Assembly (NCBI GenBank): GCA_017550525.1
Contig: JAFZOU010000113.1
Coordinates: 1 to 64,000, forward strand
DNA length: 64,000 nucleotides
DNA from: Bacteroidales bacterium
GTDB taxonomy: Bacteria > Bacteroidota > Bacteroidia > Bacteroidales > UBA932
Direction of reading: 5' to 3'
The translations under genes were made by a program, and so were the position numbers. Positions within the stretch are counted from its first letter, which is position 1, and every line of letters begins with the position of its first letter. Under the pieces are notes generated by a model. That model did not search any database and was not told the origin of the DNA. It saw only the letters and a program-made list of their open reading frames with translations. Below, in pieces: positions 25,542 to 34,343 of the stretch.

Positions 25542-28261
25542 TGACCCCAAGGACCCCTCATAGGCATCTGATTGCTCTGGCGCTGTCCCTTGTGGCGGCG
25601 TCATCGGCCCTTATGGCTCAGGATAAAGTCCTTCTGATAAAAGCCGAAAGCGCCCAGCTGCTTGAAATTGACGGGGAAAGCTACAGGAAGGTGACCGGTC
25701 CTGCAAAATTCCTTCACAACGACACCTACCTTCTCTGCGACACAGCATATTGGAACATCAATACCAATATCATAGACGCAATGGGGCACGTGCGCATCAT
25801 CCAGGACCGCACAACCCTTTCCAGCAACACTCTACAGTACGTGATAGACCAGGACCTTGCGCGTTTCCGCGGAGACCTGGTGCAGCTTGAAGACCAGGAC
25901 AAGAATACGCTCCGCACCAAATACCTTGACTACAACACCAAGGATTCAGTGGCGGTGTTTCAGGACGGAGGCGCCATGAGGGACAAGGACGGGCAGGTGA
26001 TAGAGAGCCTCTATGGCACCTATGATTCCAAGGCCAAACTGTTTGTGTTCAACGACCAGGTGAACATGTACATGGACACCACGTTCATAAAGACTTCCCG
26101 CCTGGAGTACCGCAGCGACCTTTCCACGGCATGGTTCGGGTTCAACACGGACATGTGGCAGGACGACAAAATGCTCAGTGCCGATGACGGCTGGTACAAC
26201 CGCAAGGATGAGCTTTTCATGTTCCGGAAGAAGGTTCACACCCTCACAAAGGAAAAGGAAACCTGGTCTGATTCCGCATACTACTACAGGGCAGTCAATG
26301 ACGTAGAGCTTCTGGGAAAGGTAGAGGTGATGGATACCGTCCAGAACATGTACATCCTTGCAGGGTATCTGCAGTGGACGGATTCCCTGGAGAGGGCTAC
26401 TCTCACGCGTGACCCGGCAATAATGACCGTGACGGAAGAGGAAGGCCAGAAGCCGGATTCCCTCTATCTTGGGGCCGATACCCTCATCTACCGCGCCTAC
26501 AAGAAATATGAAATCCCTGAGGCCTGGGTAAAGGACTCAGAGAAAAGGCTCAGCGACATCTCCGGAGACGCCATCATGGAGTACAGGCGCAAGGCTGCAG
26601 AAGCTGCCGCCAAGGCCGCTGCCGATGCAATGAAGGACGATCCTAACCGCCCCAAGCAGGGTGGTGCCAAGGCTGGCCGAAAACCCTCCGACAGCCCCGC
26701 TGCGGCTCCTTCTTCTCCGGCTCCCGCAACGCCTCCGCCCCCTAAACCGGAACCGGCAGACTCCATTCCACCGGTGCTGGATTCTCTTCCGCCCGCATTG
26801 GATTCATTGCCACCGGTGCTGGATTCTCTGGGCGTTCCCGTAGACTCGCTTGGCGTTCCGGCCGATTCTCTTGGCGCTCCCGTTGACTCTTTAGCCGTCA
26901 TTCCCGGCTCCGACCGGGAATCTCCTCCCGCAGAGACCCCCGATCAGGTCGGGGGTGACAAACCGGAAGAGGTCGGGGGTGACGAACCGGAAGAGGCTGG
27001 GGGTGACGAGCCGGCCCCGGCAGACTCTTTATCGGCCCCAGCAGATACCCTGATTGCACATAAAGACTCCACGAAGGTGGGTTTCATCTGGGGAAACAAG
27101 GACGTAAAGCTGTTCCGTCGGAATATGCAGATGCGGGGAGACTCCCTTGCATACAGTGATCTTGATTCACTCGCAAGGGTGTACAAAGATCCCATCTTCT
27201 TTACGGACGGAAACAGGCAGTACGCGGCAGACAGCATTTACCTTGTCATACGTAATAAACGTACGGAAAAGGCACACCTGCTTTCCAACGCCTTCATAAC
27301 CATTCAGGAAGACCCCGTGAGTTATGACCAGGTGAGCGGCACTGAGATGGTGGCATACTTTGACTCCAGCCAGGTGCTCACTCGGTTTGATGCCCTGGGA
27401 GGGGCCTCCAGCATCTTCTTCCTGGAAGAGAACGGAGCGCTTGCCACAGTGAACAAAGTGGACTCCAAGATGCTCTATGCTACGTTTACGGACGGAGAGA
27501 TTGATCATATGTACTACTATGACAATCCCAAGAACGATGGTTATCCTTCCGTCCAGCTTCCCAAGCAGGAGCGCCAGTTGAAAGGCTACCGTTGGGAGCC
27601 GGAGAAGAGACCGGACTCTCCTGCTGCAGTGACGGCCCTGACGCCCAGAAAGAGCCAGCGCACGGCATATCTGGCGCATCCCCACACCACTTTCACCCAA
27701 ACTGAGATTTACTTCCCCGGATATATCAAGAAGGTTTACAGGGATATTGCCATCCGTGACTCCCTGGAGGTTGTAAGGAAACAGGCCCAGATTCATCTCC
27801 AGGACTCCCTGGCTAACTCTATACCCCTTGATTCCCTAGCCGCTCCGTTAGATTCCCTGGCGGCTGCGGCAGACTCCCTTGCGGCCAACCTGGATTCGCT
27901 GAAGACTGCGGTTCCGGACAGTTTGAAGGCAGGAGCGGATTCCCTGTCCGTGGCAGAGGCGCACGTTCCCACCGCGGCAGAGATAAAGGCTGCGGAGAAA
28001 GCCCGGAAAGCGGAGGAAAAGGCCCGCAAGAAGGCTGAAAAACAGAAGGCTTTGGAGGCCAAGTGGGCTGAGGAAGACCGCAGGTATGAGGAAAAACAGG
28101 CCGCAAAGGCTGCCCGCAAACTGGAGATAGAGCGCGCAAAGAAACTGAAGATGCTCCGGCGTCTGGAGAAGAAATCCTTGCGTGAGCAGAAGCGTCTGGA
28201 AAGATACATCGCCCGTGAAAGGGCCAAGGCCCAGAAGAAGAAAAATAAAACTAAATCTTAA
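25541..28261 (+). CDS. OstA-like (LptA/LptD N-terminal family) protein with long linker and charged tail
   Basis: 906 residues, GTG start overlapping the SurA stop. Signal peptide, OstA-like repeats (about 35-370: LRTKYLDYNTKDSVAVF, ADDGWYNRKDELFMFRKKVH) and a second OstA-like part (about 505-720). Between them lies a Pro- and DSL-rich linker (about 360-505) with two REP-like insertions, and the end (about 780-906) is a DSLAA repeat followed by a Lys/Glu/Arg-rich predicted coiled coil. It likely takes part in lipopolysaccharide transport or outer-membrane assembly; no LptD barrel is present. Confidence 0.8.
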   Translation: MTPRTPHRHLIALALSLVAASSALMAQDKVLLIKAESAQLLEIDGESYRKVTGPAKFLHNDTYLLCDTAYWNINTNIIDAMGHVRIIQDRTTLSSNTLQYVIDQDLARFRGDLVQLEDQDKNTLRTKYLDYNTKDSVAVFQDGGAMRDKDGQVIESLYGTYDSKAKLFVFNDQVNMYMDTTFIKTSRLEYRSDLSTAWFGFNTDMWQDDKMLSADDGWYNRKDELFMFRKKVHTLTKEKETWSDSAYYYRAVNDVELLGKVEVMDTVQNMYILAGYLQWTDSLERATLTRDPAIMTVTEEEGQKPDSLYLGADTLIYRAYKKYEIPEAWVKDSEKRLSDISGDAIMEYRRKAAEAAAKAAADAMKDDPNRPKQGGAKAGRKPSDSPAAAPSSPAPATPPPPKPEPADSIPPVLDSLPPALDSLPPVLDSLGVPVDSLGVPADSLGAPVDSLAVIPGSDRESPPAETPDQVGGDKPEEVGGDEPEEAGGDEPAPADSLSAPADTLIAHKDSTKVGFIWGNKDVKLFRRNMQMRGDSLAYSDLDSLARVYKDPIFFTDGNRQYAADSIYLVIRNKRTEKAHLLSNAFITIQEDPVSYDQVSGTEMVAYFDSSQVLTRFDALGGASSIFFLEENGALATVNKVDSKMLYATFTDGEIDHMYYYDNPKNDGYPSVQLPKQERQLKGYRWEPEKRPDSPAAVTALTPRKSQRTAYLAHPHTTFTQTEIYFPGYIKKVYRDIAIRDSLEVVRKQAQIHLQDSLANSIPLDSLAAPLDSLAAAADSLAANLDSLKTAVPDSLKAGADSLSVAEAHVPTAAEIKAAEKARKAEEKARKKAEKQKALEAKWAEEDRRYEEKQAAKAARKLEIERAKKLKMLRRLEKKSLREQKRLERYIARERAKAQKKKNKTKS
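26895..26925 (+). repeat. REP-like palindrome, copy 4 (inside the OstA-like gene)
   Basis: Core CATTCCCGGCTCCGACCGGG plus AATCT, translated as VIPGSDRES within the Pro-rich linker. Confidence 0.7.
26935..26959 (-). repeat. REP-like palindrome, copy 5 (inside the OstA-like gene)
   Basis: Same core as copy 3 in dacB (CCCCCGATCAGGTCGGGGG), translated as PDQVGGD, followed by two tandem echoes of GAGGTCGGGGGTGAC to about 27010. Confidence 0.7.
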
Positions 28262-28268
28262 TACCATT

Positions 28269-29297
28269 ATGAAGAAAACTGTTCTTGTTTCCGGAGGCGC
28301 CGGATTTATCGGCAGCCACGTAACCGTGGAGCTCATTGAGGCTGGCTACGACGTTGTTGTGGCCGACAATTTCTCAAACTGCGACCGAACCTGCTACGAG
28401 GGTGTAAAGAAGATCACCGGCCGTGAAGACCTTCCCCTTGAGGTAATGGATTTCTGTGACCTGGACGCCGTGAAGGCTCTCTTTGGCAAATACCACATTG
28501 ACGCCGTCATCCATTTTGCAGCATACAAGGCCGTGGGTGAATCCGTGGATAAGCCCCTCATGTACTACAAGAACAACCTGATGAGTTTCCTCAACGTTCT
28601 TGAGGTAGCACAGGCTACAGGAGGCTGCAACGTGCTGTTCTCTTCATCAGCCACGGTATATGGTGAGCCGGATTCCGTTCCCGTGACGGAGGCTACTCCC
28701 CGTAAGCCCGCCACCTCCCCTTACGGCAACACCAAGACCATGTGCGAAGACATTCTCCACGACGCAGTAAAGGCTTCAGGAGGTGCCCTGAAGGGTATTC
28801 TTCTCCGCTACTTCAACCCTATCGGCGCACATCCCAGCGCACTAATCGGCGAACTTCCCCGCGGTGTTCCCAACAACCTGGTTCCCTTCATCACCCAGAC
28901 TGCTATCGGTAAGCGTGAGTGCCTGAATATCTTCGGCAACGACTACCCCACCCCGGACGGAACCTGCCAGAGAGACTTCATTGACATTGTGGACCTTGCA
29001 CGCGCACATGTCTATGCCGTCACCCGCATGATCGAGGGCAAGATGAAAAAGCCCGTTGAGATCTTCAACGTTGGCACCGGCCGCCCCCTGAGCGTCATGG
29101 AACTTGTGAACGCCTTCGAGAAAGTGAACGGCGTGAAGGTTCCCCACAAGTTCGCTCCCCGCAGGGCCGGTGACATCACCGCCATCTGGGCCGATCCTAC
29201 CCTTGCCAACACTGAGATGGGCTGGAAGGCCACCCGCACCATAGAGGAAACTCTCAAGGCCGCCTGGGCCTGGGAGTGCCGCCTGGCCGGGAAATAA
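28269..29297 (+). CDS. galE: UDP-glucose 4-epimerase
   Basis: 342-residue extended SDR enzyme interconverting UDP-glucose and UDP-galactose. GGAGFIGSH (9-17) binds NAD, SSSATVYG (125-132) and Y152/K156 (SPYGNTK) form the active site. The start is the ATG at 28269, 7 bp after the OstA-like stop; the longer frame from 28182 overlaps that gene. It supplies galactose for surface polysaccharides. Confidence 0.96.
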   Translation: MKKTVLVSGGAGFIGSHVTVELIEAGYDVVVADNFSNCDRTCYEGVKKITGREDLPLEVMDFCDLDAVKALFGKYHIDAVIHFAAYKAVGESVDKPLMYYKNNLMSFLNVLEVAQATGGCNVLFSSSATVYGEPDSVPVTEATPRKPATSPYGNTKTMCEDILHDAVKASGGALKGILLRYFNPIGAHPSALIGELPRGVPNNLVPFITQTAIGKRECLNIFGNDYPTPDGTCQRDFIDIVDLARAHVYAVTRMIEGKMKKPVEIFNVGTGRPLSVMELVNAFEKVNGVKVPHKFAPRRAGDITAIWADPTLANTEMGWKATRTIEETLKAAWAWECRLAGK

Positions 29298-29354
29298 CAC
29301 TTTTTGGCCCGCTTTTTGCCTTCTTCACGGCTGTGTATTTAAAACCTGACAGCT

Positions 29355-31094
29355 ATGAAGAAGTCAATTTATATCCTGCTAATGGCCGGGATGGTTCTGG
29401 CAGGATGTTCCAAAGATGAGATCATTCCTGGGAGTTCTACAGACTCAACATCGCCATCCACCCCATCTACGGATACGGGCACTTATGACGAGGAAGAGGA
29501 CGATATCTCAAAAACCACCTTTGACCGCACTATCTCTATTGTGTGGAGCGGGTCCGGCGCATCCGTGAGCGGTGACGCCAATTCCATAGTGACCGTAAAT
29601 GGGGCCGATGTAACCGTGGACAACACAAAGACCACGGAAAAGGTAAAGTATGAACTCTCCGGAAGCTCCACAAGCGGTTCCCTGAAGATATACTCCAACA
29701 ACAAGCAGGCGCTGGTGCTGAGCGACCTCAGCCTCACGAATCCAAGCGGCGCCGCCATCAACAACCAGGGCAAAAAACGCTGCTTCATTGTGCTAAGCGG
29801 CACAAATTCCCTTGCCGATGGAAGCTCCGCAGCATATACCGTTACAGGAGAGGAAGACCTCAAGGCCGTTTTTTTCTCTGAAGGCCAGCTCATTTTCTCC
29901 GGCAGCGGAAGCCTCACGGTTACGGCAAACAACGCCCAGGGCAAGGCAGGCATCACCTCTGACGATTACGTACGCGTAATGGATGCCCCGTCCATCAAAG
30001 TCACCGCCGGAAGCAGCGCAGGCCACGGACTCAGGGGCAAGGACGCCGTTGCAATTGACGGCGGCACGCTGGACGTGAGTGTATCGGCCGATATGAAAAA
30101 AGGCATAGCCTCCGACTCCCTGGTGGTGCTTAACGGCGGCGTAACAACCGTGAAAGTCTCCGGCGGCACCGCTTATGACTCCGAGGACGCGGAATACAAA
30201 GCTTCCGCCGGCGTAAAGGCCGATCAAGTTTTCAAAATGAACGGCGGCACCCTCACCGTGATTAGTTCCGGTCAGGGCGGCAAGGGCATTACAGGGGACG
30301 CCGTGGCATATTTCAACGGCGGAACCGTAAACGTTACCGTGACTGGCAGCAACTACGGCTCATCCTCCGGAGGCGGTTTTGGCCCCAGGGCTACCAGCTC
30401 CTCAGACAGTTCCAAGAGCGCCAAGGGCATCAAGTTTGACGGGGACATCCACTTCAACGGAAGCACCGTAAGTGCATCGGCCTCAAGCCACGAGGCAATT
30501 GAGTCAAAGGGAGCAATGAGCATCACGGACGGCGTGGTGTACGCTCAGTCATCGGACGACGCCATCAATTCCGCCAAGGACCTCACTATTTCAGGAGGAA
30601 GCGTCTGCGCCTATTCCACCGGAAATGACGGAATGGACGCCAACGGCAACCTCTACATCAAGGGCGGCCTGGTGTACACTATCGGCGCATCATCTCCGGA
30701 AGTCGGAATAGACGCCAACTCCGAGGGCGGCTATAAACTCTACCTCACCGGCGGCACACTCATTGCCATCGGCGGCCTTGAAAACGGCTCCTCCCTGTCC
30801 CAGAGTTGCTACAGTGCCTCTTCTTGGAGCAAGAACACCTGGTATTCCATCACTGTTGGAAGCGCCACCCACGCCTTCAAGACTCCTTCAAACGGAGGCA
30901 GCGGCCTGGTGGTCTCAGGAGCCTCCCAGCCTACCTTACAGAGCGGAGTAACCACTAATGGTGGTGCCGATATCTGGAACGGAATGGGCGTTCTTGACTG
31001 CAGCGTGAGCGGAGGCCAGGCCGTAAGCCTCAGCTCCTACTCCGGCGGTCAGGGAGGTCCCGGTGGCGGAATGGGCCCCGGTGGAAGACACTGA
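29355..31094 (+). CDS. Cthe_2159-like carbohydrate-binding lipoprotein
   Basis: 579 residues: lipoprotein signal ending LAGC, a Ser/Thr/Asp-rich linker (about 25-55), then a long run of short beta-strand repeats ending in Asn/Gly turns (KGIASDSLVVLNGG, AIESKGAMSITDG, DAINSAKDLTISGG) typical of the parallel beta-helix Cthe_2159 domain, which binds plant polysaccharides in one studied case. The tail is Gly-rich (GGQGGPGGGMGPGGRH). It precedes the VTC cluster; such proteins often neighbour VTC and CotH genes. Calcium binding is possible from the many DD and DAxxS sites. Confidence 0.82.
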   Translation: MKKSIYILLMAGMVLAGCSKDEIIPGSSTDSTSPSTPSTDTGTYDEEEDDISKTTFDRTISIVWSGSGASVSGDANSIVTVNGADVTVDNTKTTEKVKYELSGSSTSGSLKIYSNNKQALVLSDLSLTNPSGAAINNQGKKRCFIVLSGTNSLADGSSAAYTVTGEEDLKAVFFSEGQLIFSGSGSLTVTANNAQGKAGITSDDYVRVMDAPSIKVTAGSSAGHGLRGKDAVAIDGGTLDVSVSADMKKGIASDSLVVLNGGVTTVKVSGGTAYDSEDAEYKASAGVKADQVFKMNGGTLTVISSGQGGKGITGDAVAYFNGGTVNVTVTGSNYGSSSGGGFGPRATSSSDSSKSAKGIKFDGDIHFNGSTVSASASSHEAIESKGAMSITDGVVYAQSSDDAINSAKDLTISGGSVCAYSTGNDGMDANGNLYIKGGLVYTIGASSPEVGIDANSEGGYKLYLTGGTLIAIGGLENGSSLSQSCYSASSWSKNTWYSITVGSATHAFKTPSNGGSGLVVSGASQPTLQSGVTTNGGADIWNGMGVLDCSVSGGQAVSLSSYSGGQGGPGGGMGPGGRH

Positions 31095-31125
31095 TTACAA
31101 GGTTTTTATTATATTTGCATTTATT

Positions 31126-31542
31126 ATGAAACGATTACTCATACTGGCAGCCGCGGCCCTGTTCCTTATTCCGGGTGCAATGGCCCAGGAAACCGAGCAA
31201 AAAATCAACAAGAAAAACCTTGTAATCAAGGAATGGAATACTGACCCCAAGGGCACCAGCAGGGTCCTGGACCACGTTACCACATTCTCCCCTGAAGGAA
31301 AGAAGATAGAGGAAATAGAATATGGTTCCAGCGGCCAGAAATGGCGCAAGCGCTTTGAGTACGGCCCGGACGGCAGAGTTTCCCGTGAGCTGGTGTACGA
31401 CGACCGAAACCGGCTCCAGACCTACAAGACCTTCGAATGGAACGAATTCTCCCGCAAGAAGGTCCAGTACACCTACAGTGCCAAGGGTAAACTTCTCAGC
31501 ATAAAGCACTACGAATACATAGCCCAGGATGCCGGAAAGTAG
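31126..31542 (+). CDS. Small secreted hypothetical protein
   Basis: 138 residues from the ATG at 31126, which follows a TATATTTG box (31110-31117). Signal peptide ends AMAQ. The mature part has RHS/YD-like short strands (YGSSGQKWRKRFEYGPDGR, YTYSAKGKLLSIKHY). Family not recognised; position suggests a partner of the VTC gene, with which it overlaps by 14 nt. Confidence 0.7.
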   Translation: MKRLLILAAAALFLIPGAMAQETEQKINKKNLVIKEWNTDPKGTSRVLDHVTTFSPEGKKIEEIEYGSSGQKWRKRFEYGPDGRVSRELVYDDRNRLQTYKTFEWNEFSRKKVQYTYSAKGKLLSIKHYEYIAQDAGK

Positions 31543-32326
31543 CAACATACGGCTTGAGAAGGCGGTTGAGGCTATCGGCCCAATCTCCCTTGAAGAGATG
31601 GAGGGCGTGAAGCTTCTGAACCGGATAGACACAAAGTATCTTACCAATGAGGAAGGGCTGGTGCATGTCCTTAAGGATGCTGCCGCTGCAGGATACAGGG
31701 CGCTTGTGGTGGAAGGGAAAAAGATGAGCCGCTACACCTCCGTCTACTATGATACGGACGGCCTCAGGATGTTCCTGGACCATCACAACCGCCACCTTGT
31801 TCGCCAGAAAGTGCGCACCCGCACCTACGTGGAATCCGGGGAAACATACCTTGAGATAAAGCGCAAAAATAATCACGGGCGCACCAAGAAAAAGAGGATG
31901 GAAATCCCGGCGCGGGAGCTTATGGATTTCGGGGCCGATGCCTCCGCCTGCGAATTCCTGGCGGCAAAGTCCTGGTTCACCGTGGAACAGCTCTCACCCG
32001 TCCTTGACACACGTTTCAGGCGCATCACACTGGTAAATCCCGCCATGACGGAGCGCCTCACCATAGACACTGAACTTTGCTTTACAAACTTCCGCACCGG
32101 GCATGAGACAGACCTTCAGGATGCGGTTATCATTGAGCTCAAGCAGGACGGAAGGGCTCGGAGCCAGATGAAGGGCATCCTCCTTGACCACCGCATAAAG
32201 CCCGTCCGTGTAAGCAAATACTGCATTGCAGAGACCCTCACGGATCCATCCGTGAAAAGCTGCAGGTTCAAGGAGAAGGTGAGAAAAATTGAAAAAACTA
32301 TCGGCAATAAATTAACAGTCAAATGA
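31529..32326 (+). CDS. VTC-domain polyphosphate polymerase-like protein
   Basis: 265 residues matching the VTC catalytic tunnel domain: LLNRIDTKYL near 30-39, RYTSVYYDTDGLRMF near 67-81, RQKVRTRTYV and LEIKRKNNHGRTKKKR near 91-121, with basic residues lining the tunnel. VTC proteins polymerise polyphosphate from ATP; bacterial versions are mostly inferred. It sits inside the cell and is coupled to the DUF4956 membrane protein by a 4-nt overlap. Confidence 0.87.
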   Translation: MPESSNIRLEKAVEAIGPISLEEMEGVKLLNRIDTKYLTNEEGLVHVLKDAAAAGYRALVVEGKKMSRYTSVYYDTDGLRMFLDHHNRHLVRQKVRTRTYVESGETYLEIKRKNNHGRTKKKRMEIPARELMDFGADASACEFLAAKSWFTVEQLSPVLDTRFRRITLVNPAMTERLTIDTELCFTNFRTGHETDLQDAVIIELKQDGRARSQMKGILLDHRIKPVRVSKYCIAETLTDPSVKSCRFKEKVRKIEKTIGNKLTVK

Positions 32327-33111
32327 TAAACTTCCTTTCACGTTTTGTCCAGGAGGACCTGGCCGATTTCGGCAACCTGGACGCCGCTGACGACATGCTC
32401 ATTGACGTCCAGACTATCACGGACGCCATGATGACAACTGCCCAGAAGATAGGGGAACTGGGAATCCGTTTTGCCCTGAACCTTCTTGTGTGCTGGCTCC
32501 TGGTGCATTTCTTCTACTACAGGAAGAGCCGCCGTAGGGATTACTACTTCACCTTCATCGTGTTTTCATCGGCCATGCTTACCCTCCTTTATATCATGGG
32601 TAACGTGGAGGTGGGAGTAGGTCTCACGCTGGGCCTGTTTGCCATTTTCGGGGTTATCCGTTACCGCACGGAGACGGTCCCTATCAGGGAGATGACATAC
32701 CTCTTCATAATCATCGCCCTGGCAGCCGTGAACGGCCTTGCTCCGCTCTATCATGTGGTAGACCTGGCAAGCGCCCCTCACTATGTCCTGAGCTGGGGGA
32801 ATGTGGGCGTGATGGCCCTTGTGAACTGCCTTATGCTACTTCTGGTGTGGGTCCTTGAGAGCGAGAGCCTTGTAAAGCACACCACCACAAAGCTGGTGCA
32901 GTACGACCGCATAGAACTGATTGTCCCTGAAAAGAGGGAGGAACTTATTGCAGATCTCCAGAAGCGGCTTGGCGTGAAAGTGGAGAACGTGGAGATAGGC
33001 CACGTGGATTTCCTGAAGGATTCCGCAATGATAAAAGTATATTACCGGCTGGGAAAAGGTGAGAGCAATTCCGTGAACACCATCACCCGGGAAAAAGACT
33101 ACGTGGGATGA
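32323..33111 (+). CDS. DUF4956 membrane protein
   Basis: 262 residues: about four to five hydrophobic helices (47-180) followed by a cytosolic C-terminal domain. FAIFGVIRYRTETVPIREMTY near 106-126 is the conserved DUF4956 signature. Regularly encoded with VTC polymerases, so it is inferred to anchor or regulate polyphosphate synthesis. Overlaps both neighbours by 4 nt. Confidence 0.87.
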   Translation: MINFLSRFVQEDLADFGNLDAADDMLIDVQTITDAMMTTAQKIGELGIRFALNLLVCWLLVHFFYYRKSRRRDYYFTFIVFSSAMLTLLYIMGNVEVGVGLTLGLFAIFGVIRYRTETVPIREMTYLFIIIALAAVNGLAPLYHVVDLASAPHYVLSWGNVGVMALVNCLMLLLVWVLESESLVKHTTTKLVQYDRIELIVPEKREELIADLQKRLGVKVENVEIGHVDFLKDSAMIKVYYRLGKGESNSVNTITREKDYVG

Positions 33112-33953
33112 AAAAGATAGTTCTAGCACTGGCCCTGCTCATTCCGGCTGCCGCCTTCGGCCAAACATTCTCCACCGGAGCCCGCGCCTCGGTTGGCGTG
33201 GACTACAAGATTAAGAAAGGCTTCCTTATCGAGGCCCGTGAAGAAATGAGGATGGCCGATAACCTTGCCGGCCTCGGGAGTCTCCGCACTACCATCGGCC
33301 TTAGTTACAAGCCGCTTGATTTCCTGAAAGTTGGCGTTGGATACACTCTCATAAATCCCTACAAGATAAACAAGGAACTGGACAATGACTTCCTCTACAC
33401 CGGCTTCTGGGCTCCCCAGCACAGGCTTACTGCCGATGTAACCGGCACGCTCAAGGCCGGGAAGTTCAGCTTCAGCCTCAGGGAACGCCTTCAGTTCACC
33501 CACAACGCTTATGATGCCCTCAACGTGTACCAGAGTACCCGCAACGCCCTTGCCCTCAAGTCAAGGATCGGCATAAAATATAAGGGTTTCAAATATGTGG
33601 ATCCCTCCCTGTCATTTGAAGTTCGTGCAGCCCTCAATGACCCCTGGGGCACAGTTTCCGGTAACGCCCAGAAAACGGCTGACACAAATAGGGAGTACTA
33701 CACCTACACCCACACCGGTTACACTCACGCTTACATCAACCGTCTCCGCCTGAATCTTGGCGCCGACATCAACCTCAGTAAGTACCACACCCTGAGCCCT
33801 TACGTCCTGTTTGATTACTGCATGGACTATGAGATAGACACCAACGGGGCCGATAAATGGGCCGAAAAAGGTGTCCGTATCTTCACGGACGCTACCGGCT
33901 GGGTCTATAGCACCGGCCTCATCCTTGGGCTGAAATATACGTTCAGTTTCTGA
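33108..33953 (+). CDS. DUF2490 outer-membrane-like protein
   Basis: 281 residues with a signal peptide (ends AAFGQ) and a beta-barrel pattern ending in an aromatic residue (LKYTFSF). Strand sequences such as LRTTIGLSYKPLDFLKVGVG and HRLTADVTGTLKAGKFSFSL fit DUF2490. Last gene of the VTC operon; a strong terminator follows. Confidence 0.83.
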   Translation: MKKIVLALALLIPAAAFGQTFSTGARASVGVDYKIKKGFLIEAREEMRMADNLAGLGSLRTTIGLSYKPLDFLKVGVGYTLINPYKINKELDNDFLYTGFWAPQHRLTADVTGTLKAGKFSFSLRERLQFTHNAYDALNVYQSTRNALALKSRIGIKYKGFKYVDPSLSFEVRAALNDPWGTVSGNAQKTADTNREYYTYTHTGYTHAYINRLRLNLGADINLSKYHTLSPYVLFDYCMDYEIDTNGADKWAEKGVRIFTDATGWVYSTGLILGLKYTFSF

Positions 33954-33962
33954 TACAAAACA

Positions 33963-33991
33963 AGCCCGCTCGAATTGAGCGGGCTGTTTTT
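33963..33991 (+). terminator. Rho-independent terminator of the VTC operon
   Basis: Perfect 9-bp stem AGCCCGCTC/GAGCGGGCT, 5-nt loop, T-run. Confidence 0.85.
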
Positions 33992-34004
33992 ATGGAATAA
34001 AAAA

Positions 34005-34292
34005 TTATTCTCCCAGACCTTTTTTAACGGCGGCGCTTAGCTCGTCGTAGAGGGCGTCCGTCTTTTCGAACAGTTCCTTGCGGATGCTGGTGAAGCATAC
34101 CTTGGGCTTCTCTGCGCCTGCGCTCTTTGCAACCTTCTCACGGAGATCATTGAAAAGGTCTACGGCCTTGTCAATAAGGTTTGCAATTTCGTCGGCGTTT
34201 TTGCCGGGGTTTACGTTCAGGAAAAGGGTGCAGTCATCTACGAATGCGCCGATCACGTACTCAATGTCTTTTTTGATGTCTCTTAAATTCAT
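34005..34292 (-). CDS. Small conserved hypothetical helical protein
   Basis: 95 residues, soluble and mostly helical (KDIEYVIGAFVDDCTLFLNV near 8-27, ELFEKTDALYDELSAAVKKG near the C-terminus). No domain recognised. A TATATTTG box at 34315-34322 lies about 22 bp before the start, supporting it as a real single-gene unit. Confidence 0.65.
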   Translation of the reverse strand: MNLRDIKKDIEYVIGAFVDDCTLFLNVNPGKNADEIANLIDKAVDLFNDLREKVAKSAGAEKPKVCFTSIRKELFEKTDALYDELSAAVKKGLGE

Positions 34293-34343
34293 ATCTCTCT
34301 GAATTAATTCGGTGCAAATATAGCAATTTTATTTGATTCTGCG

